A stretch of DNA of 64,000 bases from Flavobacterium sp. N502536 (lineage in GTDB: Bacteria; Bacteroidota; Bacteroidia; Flavobacteriales; Flavobacteriaceae). The stretch is taken from assembly GCF_025947345.1 (NCBI RefSeq), contig NZ_CP110011.1:4906001-4970000 (forward strand), written 5' to 3'. Below, piece by piece: positions 60,195-64,000 of this stretch (position 1 is its first letter; each line of letters begins with the position of its first letter). The translations under genes were made by a program, and so were the position numbers. The notes beneath the pieces are model-generated. The model searched no databases, was not told the DNA's origin, and was given only the letters and a program-made list of their open reading frames with translations.

Positions 60195-62126
60195 CTAATA
60201 TCTTTGGTTTTTGACAGGAAGTGTCAGTAATATGACAGTACCATTTTCGCCAGAACTAATTTCTATACTTGTTTTTATTTTATTCTCTCTGGCCAGAATA
60301 TCCAAACGCTCTTTGGCTATAGTACCCGATAAAGACTGATGATCAGCTTCTGCGTTTGATGTATTTTGATACCCTTTTCCATTGTCCGTAATTTTTACCA
60401 GTAACTGATCTTTTTCCAACTCAATTTCTAACACTATACTTCCTTTATCAGAATGATTCCCAATACCATGTATAATTGCATTTTCAACAAAAGGCTGAAT
60501 AAGCATCGGTGGAATTAATACGGCAGAAGTATCCATCTCAGGCAGCAGTATTTCATAGGTAAACGTATACTCGAAACGCATTTGCTGCAAACTCAGATAA
60601 TTTTCCAAGGCTTCAATCTCCTGGTCAAGAGAAACATAATTTTTACGGCTCAATTCTAAACTGCTTCGGAGTAATCTGCTAAATTGACTTAAGTATTTGA
60701 TTGATTTCTCTTTTTCATCAAATCTGATAAAACTTTGCAGCGCAGACAAAGTATTGAAAATAAAATGAGGTTCCATTTGTGTTCGGAGCAATTGCTGCTG
60801 CAACAAAATTTTCTCCTTTTCCTGCTTTTGTCTTTTTTGTCTCTGGAAAAAATAAAGCAGAAACACCCATGAAATCGCTAATAGCGCCAATAATCCAACA
60901 ATAAACAACAGCAGTTTATTACGTTCCAAGCGATCTGTTTTATCATCAATAGTTCGGTTAAGTCCGTAAATCGATCTGTCTTTGGCCTGCAGCTGATAAA
61001 TAGTAGCCATTTCTTCTGTAGCCTGAATACCTGAATTTTTTAGAATATTGTCTTTCAGTTCCAATACCTGATTGGCCAGATTTTGTGCTTTAGTGCTATC
61101 TCCCTTAGCAAAGTAATAATGCATTTTGGCCTGCTTATTAAGACATAATTCATAAAAAGATAGAATATGAAAATGCTGCTCCTCAATTTTATCTGCCTGT
61201 TTAATTAAGTCTTCGGCATTTGCAAATTGTTTGGTTAGAACATTTAAATCAATAAGATTGGCTAAAGTAGTATACAGATTTTTTACGGCAACAGGTTTCT
61301 CCGGGTCTGCCAGCAAAATTTCCGCGTCATATTGTTTTACAAAGTCATAATAATGAATCGCGTCCTTGTACCGATCACTCAATGTATAGTAATGTGCCGT
61401 ATGCTCATTTGCAAATCTGATTTGCATCGGATCATTTGTTTCCATTGAGATATGTTTCAGCTTTTGGAGGTAAAAAAGAAGCGAATCTGCCTTATAAACT
61501 TTACTCTCTTCACAAGCTGTAAATAACTGCGAATAGGCCCTGAAATTGTACTTATAATTAGCATCAGGCAGTTTTTTCAGAATTCGCAAAGCAAGCTGAT
61601 TTTGCTCTACAGACTTTGGATACTGGCTAATTTTATTGTTATCCTGAGCAGCATTAAGCAAACAGATCACTTTTGCCAAAGGTTTGCTTTGCAGCGAATC
61701 ATCATTCATTATGATGGCTGCTGACTTATTGAAATAATATACGGACTGATAAAATTTCCCATCAAGTTCTGCCAGTAAACCAGCTCCGTTATAAATAGTA
61801 AATTTAAGATCATTAAACTCTTTTTCCTTTTCAATCAAAGTCAAAGCTATATTGATGTGTTTTTTAGCACTATCGATATCAGTCTTTGCTAAGCCCTTAG
61901 CAAGATTGTAATGTATAAAAGCCAAACTTGAGGTCGACTTTGAAAAATCTTTTTGTTTGAGTTTACCAGTCCAAAAAGCAAATTTATCTATTGATGGATT
62001 TTGATCCAAACTATCACTGGTCTGCTGTAATTTTTCTACTAATTTTTCCGAATTGAGGAGTGAATGTTCCGATTTCTGCTGACAGGAAATTAGTAGCAAC
62101 AACAAAAAAAGTACTATTTTGTTCAT
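60195..62126 (-). CDS. LytS-type sensor histidine kinase with TPR sensor
   Basis: 643 residues. The N-terminus is a lipoprotein-like signal (IVLFLLLLLISC). Residues about 50-380 are TPR-like helical repeats forming the sensor, followed by a TM at about 403-423 (LLLFIVGLLALLAISWVFLLYF) and a coiled coil (QKRQKQEKEKILLQQQLL). The His_kinase block is EPHFIFNTLSALQSFIRF with the probable phosphoacceptor His454, then the ATPase domain with PPMLIQPFVENAIIHGI and ITDNGKGYQN. It overlaps the LytTR regulator gene by one base, upstream on the same strand, so they are a cognate pair. The signal sensed is unknown. Confidence 0.92.
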   Translation of the reverse strand: MNKIVLFLLLLLISCQQKSEHSLLNSEKLVEKLQQTSDSLDQNPSIDKFAFWTGKLKQKDFSKSTSSLAFIHYNLAKGLAKTDIDSAKKHINIALTLIEKEKEFNDLKFTIYNGAGLLAELDGKFYQSVYYFNKSAAIIMNDDSLQSKPLAKVICLLNAAQDNNKISQYPKSVEQNQLALRILKKLPDANYKYNFRAYSQLFTACEESKVYKADSLLFYLQKLKHISMETNDPMQIRFANEHTAHYYTLSDRYKDAIHYYDFVKQYDAEILLADPEKPVAVKNLYTTLANLIDLNVLTKQFANAEDLIKQADKIEEQHFHILSFYELCLNKQAKMHYYFAKGDSTKAQNLANQVLELKDNILKNSGIQATEEMATIYQLQAKDRSIYGLNRTIDDKTDRLERNKLLLFIVGLLALLAISWVFLLYFFQRQKRQKQEKEKILLQQQLLRTQMEPHFIFNTLSALQSFIRFDEKEKSIKYLSQFSRLLRSSLELSRKNYVSLDQEIEALENYLSLQQMRFEYTFTYEILLPEMDTSAVLIPPMLIQPFVENAIIHGIGNHSDKGSIVLEIELEKDQLLVKITDNGKGYQNTSNAEADHQSLSGTIAKERLDILARENKIKTSIEISSGENGTVILLTLPVKNQRY

Positions 62127-62875
62127 TATCTCAAAGGATTTAGGTGATCCATAACAAAATCTTTTCTGCGGGTCGCCACGGGAACTTCGGCCAAATTTTT
62201 CATAATGATTACACCCGTTTTCATGTATTTATCAATAAAATTTTTATTCACAATATAAGATTGGTGTGTCTTAATGAAAAAATGATCCGGCAGAATGTCT
62301 TCGAAGTATTTTAAAGGTTTAGAAGCGGTTATCTTTTTCTTATCACCCAAATGAAATTGCGTGTAAGATCCTTCGCCTGACAGGTATATAATTTCATCCA
62401 GCCGCACGATCTGCATGCAGTCCACAGAAGTGATACAAATACTCGAACTCATTTCAATAGTTTTAACGGAGCTGTATTCTTTTACAACATTAATCTGACT
62501 CAAATAATCAGTGCGTTTAACTTTCCTAACTTTCTGTATTGCTGTTGAAAATTCACCCTCATCTATTGGTTTTAGCAAATAATCCAATGCTCCATACTTA
62601 ATGGCTTTTATCGCAAAATGATTGTAAGCTGTAATAAAAATGATAGAAAAAGAGGGCTCTTCCAACTGATTCAATATATCGAAAGCGGTACCGTCTGACA
62701 GCTGAATATCCATCAACACCAAGTCTGGTTTCACATCTTTTATGATTTGCAATGCTTCTTCTACCGAACCCGCCATTGCTTCAAGCTTTAGAGACTCTTC
62801 TTGTAAAACTAACCATTGCAATTCTTTTCTTATCGCAGGTTCATCTTCAATAATTACTGTTTTTATTTTGTCCAT
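62126..62875 (-). CDS. LytTR-family response regulator
   Basis: 249 residues. The receiver domain has the acidic cluster EDEP, phosphoacceptor Asp56 (LVLMDIQLS) and Lys of YLLKPID. The C-terminal LytTR DNA-binding domain (about 145-249) shows IIYLSGEGSYTQFHLGD and HFFIKTHQSYIVNKNFIDKY. It is the first gene of the pair with the kinase; the overlap TGA/ATG-type junction makes expression coupled. Targets are unknown. Confidence 0.94.
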   Translation of the reverse strand: MDKIKTVIIEDEPAIRKELQWLVLQEESLKLEAMAGSVEEALQIIKDVKPDLVLMDIQLSDGTAFDILNQLEEPSFSIIFITAYNHFAIKAIKYGALDYLLKPIDEGEFSTAIQKVRKVKRTDYLSQINVVKEYSSVKTIEMSSSICITSVDCMQIVRLDEIIYLSGEGSYTQFHLGDKKKITASKPLKYFEDILPDHFFIKTHQSYIVNKNFIDKYMKTGVIIMKNLAEVPVATRRKDFVMDHLNPLR

Positions 62876-62914
62876 ATATGAAACAACAATTTTAATAAAT
62901 TTAGATTGTACTAC

Positions 62915-63361
62915 TTACGATTTCCTCTTAAACGAAATTTTTTCAACCAACAAATCAAACAGAAAAAGAAACAATGCTCCTACAGTTAAAATTGGAATAA
63001 CAGCCAATCTGAAACCAACTTCCCAAACATTCGTGTAAGTACTCCATGATGCTTCTCTTTCTATAAAAATTTCAGTATCTATTATCCACCATGAAGATAA
63101 GAGAATCAAAGCTGTAATTAGTATCCTAAAAATCTTTTTTGACGAAAACTTAAACAAGAAAACATGACTAATCGCAATTAAAAATACAGGTAGTATCGAA
63201 GAAAACAGTAAGTCTAAAAAAATATCACACTCCAAACAGGAAGAAGACGGTTGAGTTTTATAGTCCCACAAAGCCCAGTATCCCTGCGCTATAGTAGCCA
63301 TAATTATAAGGAATAATATACCTGTTAATAGTACCACATTGCTAAAGAATCGGTTGTTCAT
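62915..63361 (-). CDS. Four-TM membrane protein, unknown
   Basis: 148 residues from the ATG at 63361, chosen because it gives a normal start MNNRFFSNVVLLTGILF; the longer frame (63424) adds 21 charged residues that do not look like a leader. The hydrophobic spans are about 8-28, 49-70, 78-97 and 115-140. A CxxC (SSSCLECD) lies in the first loop. It is 39 bases upstream of the LytTR regulator on the same strand and could be cotranscribed with the two-component genes, perhaps as a sensing partner; this is inferred only from position. Confidence 0.65.
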   Translation of the reverse strand: MNNRFFSNVVLLTGILFLIIMATIAQGYWALWDYKTQPSSSCLECDIFLDLLFSSILPVFLIAISHVFLFKFSSKKIFRILITALILLSSWWIIDTEIFIEREASWSTYTNVWEVGFRLAVIPILTVGALFLFLFDLLVEKISFKRKS

Positions 63362-63522
63362 TGAAATAAATTTTATAATGCGAATATATACTATTTTACT
63401 TCTATGCAAGTCCGTAGCCCTCATTTTAGCGGTTCCAACAGTAAGAAATCATGTATACCACCGTTAGTTGTTAAATAGCGATCAAAAGTAGCCTAAATAC
63501 AACTATAAGTTTTCGCTTTTTT

Positions 63523-63553
63523 TTGATTCTCGAAATACATCCAAATACCTTTG
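63523..63553 (+). promoter_or_regulatory. Promoter of the XRE regulator gene
   Basis: TTG (63523-63525), 20 bases, then TACCTTTG (63546-63553), an exact TAnnTTTG -7 box. It lies 28 bases before the start at 63582. Confidence 0.75.
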
Positions 63554-63581
63554 TAAGATCTAAAAATAAAAAAACAATACC

Positions 63582-64000
63582 ATGTTAAATACTAAAATGA
63601 TAGGCAATAAAATTGCTGTAGCGCGAAAAAAAACAAACTTGTCTCAGGCACAGCTTGCCGAGCAATTATTTATCAGTTCACAAGCCGTTGGAAAGTGGGA
63701 ACGCGGAGAATCTATGCCCGACATCACCACTTTTAATCGTTTGGCGGAAATTCTGGGCGTTGATCTTAACTATTTCTCTGAAAATTTTCAATCTGAAACT
63801 ACTAAAACGGCAGCCGTTGAACCATTGACAAAACAACCTGATGAATTACCCGCAACAAAGCCAAAGAAAAAACTTAGCTGGGATATGTCATATGGAAACT
63901 GGACAGACGCTGACTTTTCGGGGTTAAAAAATCTAAACGAAAAATTTAGTTCCTCCAATATGCAGCGCTGCTTGTTTATCGGATCGGACATATCAGATCT
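63582..64000 (+). CDS. XRE-family regulator with pentapeptide-like tail, cut by the window edge
   Basis: The frame from the ATG at 63582 is open to the window end (139 codons). Residues about 5-62 are a Cro/C1-type helix-turn-helix (IGNKIAVARKKTNLSQAQLA, FISSQAVGKWERGESMPD, LAEILGVDLNYFSE). After a linker rich in Thr/Pro/Lys (TKTAAVEPLTKQPDELPA) comes LSWDMSYGNWTDADFSGLKN and SSNMQRCLFIGSDISD, the A(D/N)F-type spacing of pentapeptide repeats. The C-terminus is missing. Such regulators with a repeat tail occur in Bacteroidota; the target is unknown. Confidence 0.88.
   Translation, partial: MLNTKMIGNKIAVARKKTNLSQAQLAEQLFISSQAVGKWERGESMPDITTFNRLAEILGVDLNYFSENFQSETTKTAAVEPLTKQPDELPATKPKKKLSWDMSYGNWTDADFSGLKNLNEKFSSSNMQRCLFIGSDISD

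Noticed and set aside
63362..63424. Longer N-terminus of the four-TM protein
   Set aside because: Adds a charged 21-residue stretch without support; the ATG at 63361 is directly before the first span.

Overview
The window looks like chromosomal DNA from a Flavobacterium-like member of the Bacteroidota. The evidence is low GC, promoters of the TTG / TAnnTTTG type, lipoproteins ending in C-K/C-N after the signal, a type IX secretion (T9SS) C-terminal sorting domain on a subtilase, LytTR two-component regulation, and above all a type VI secretion system of the Bacteroidota type (subtype iii). No rRNA, tRNA, CRISPR array or insertion sequence was recognised.

Left part (1-20.5 kb), metabolic and surface genes: a truncated lipoprotein with a small membrane protein; a two-gene operon of a flavin amine oxidase and a thiamine-diphosphate 2-oxo acid decarboxylase, likely taking an aromatic amino acid to its aldehyde; a methyltransferase; a secreted beta-helix protein; an AraC regulator; an S9 peptidase divergent from a histidine kinase/response regulator pair; a secreted basic small protein; an ABC exporter whose permease is fused to an M1 peptidase; and a trans-3-hydroxy-L-proline dehydratase with a probable pyrroline-2-carboxylate reductase.

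Central part (20.8-49.2 kb), the T6SS island. The structural genes run leftward from tssE: tssE, tssF, tssH (clpV), tssG, tssN, tssK, two small TssO-like membrane proteins, a PKD-domain protein, tssR and a two-TM protein. The sheath genes tssB-tssC run rightward from the same divergent region. Left of this lies hcp (tssD) with its own terminator, then an effector zone: a DUF6843-like membrane protein, an unknown probable effector, a GH73-type glucosaminidase with a lipoprotein (probable immunity), vgrG, an unrecognised protein that is probably the cargo adaptor, and a 1408-residue PAAR-Rhs protein. The Rhs tip looks like an ADP-ribosyltransferase. Overlapping its 3' end is a NADAR-domain gene, a family that removes ADP-ribose, so the immunity protein is probably an enzyme that reverses the toxin's modification. 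Further left is a displaced Rhs tip and a small orphan gene, the scar of an older toxin. A decayed copy of the vgrG 5' end and a duplicated hairpin show how cassettes have been inserted.

Right part (49.4-64 kb): a HEIGH-motif lipoprotein metallopeptidase, a T9SS-sorted subtilase, a DUF4377/double-META protein, a small secreted protein, a four-gene envelope cluster (lipoprotein, TPR protein, membrane protein, lipoprotein), a LytS/LytTR-type two-component system with a TPR sensor, a small membrane protein, and the start of an XRE-type regulator with a pentapeptide-like tail.
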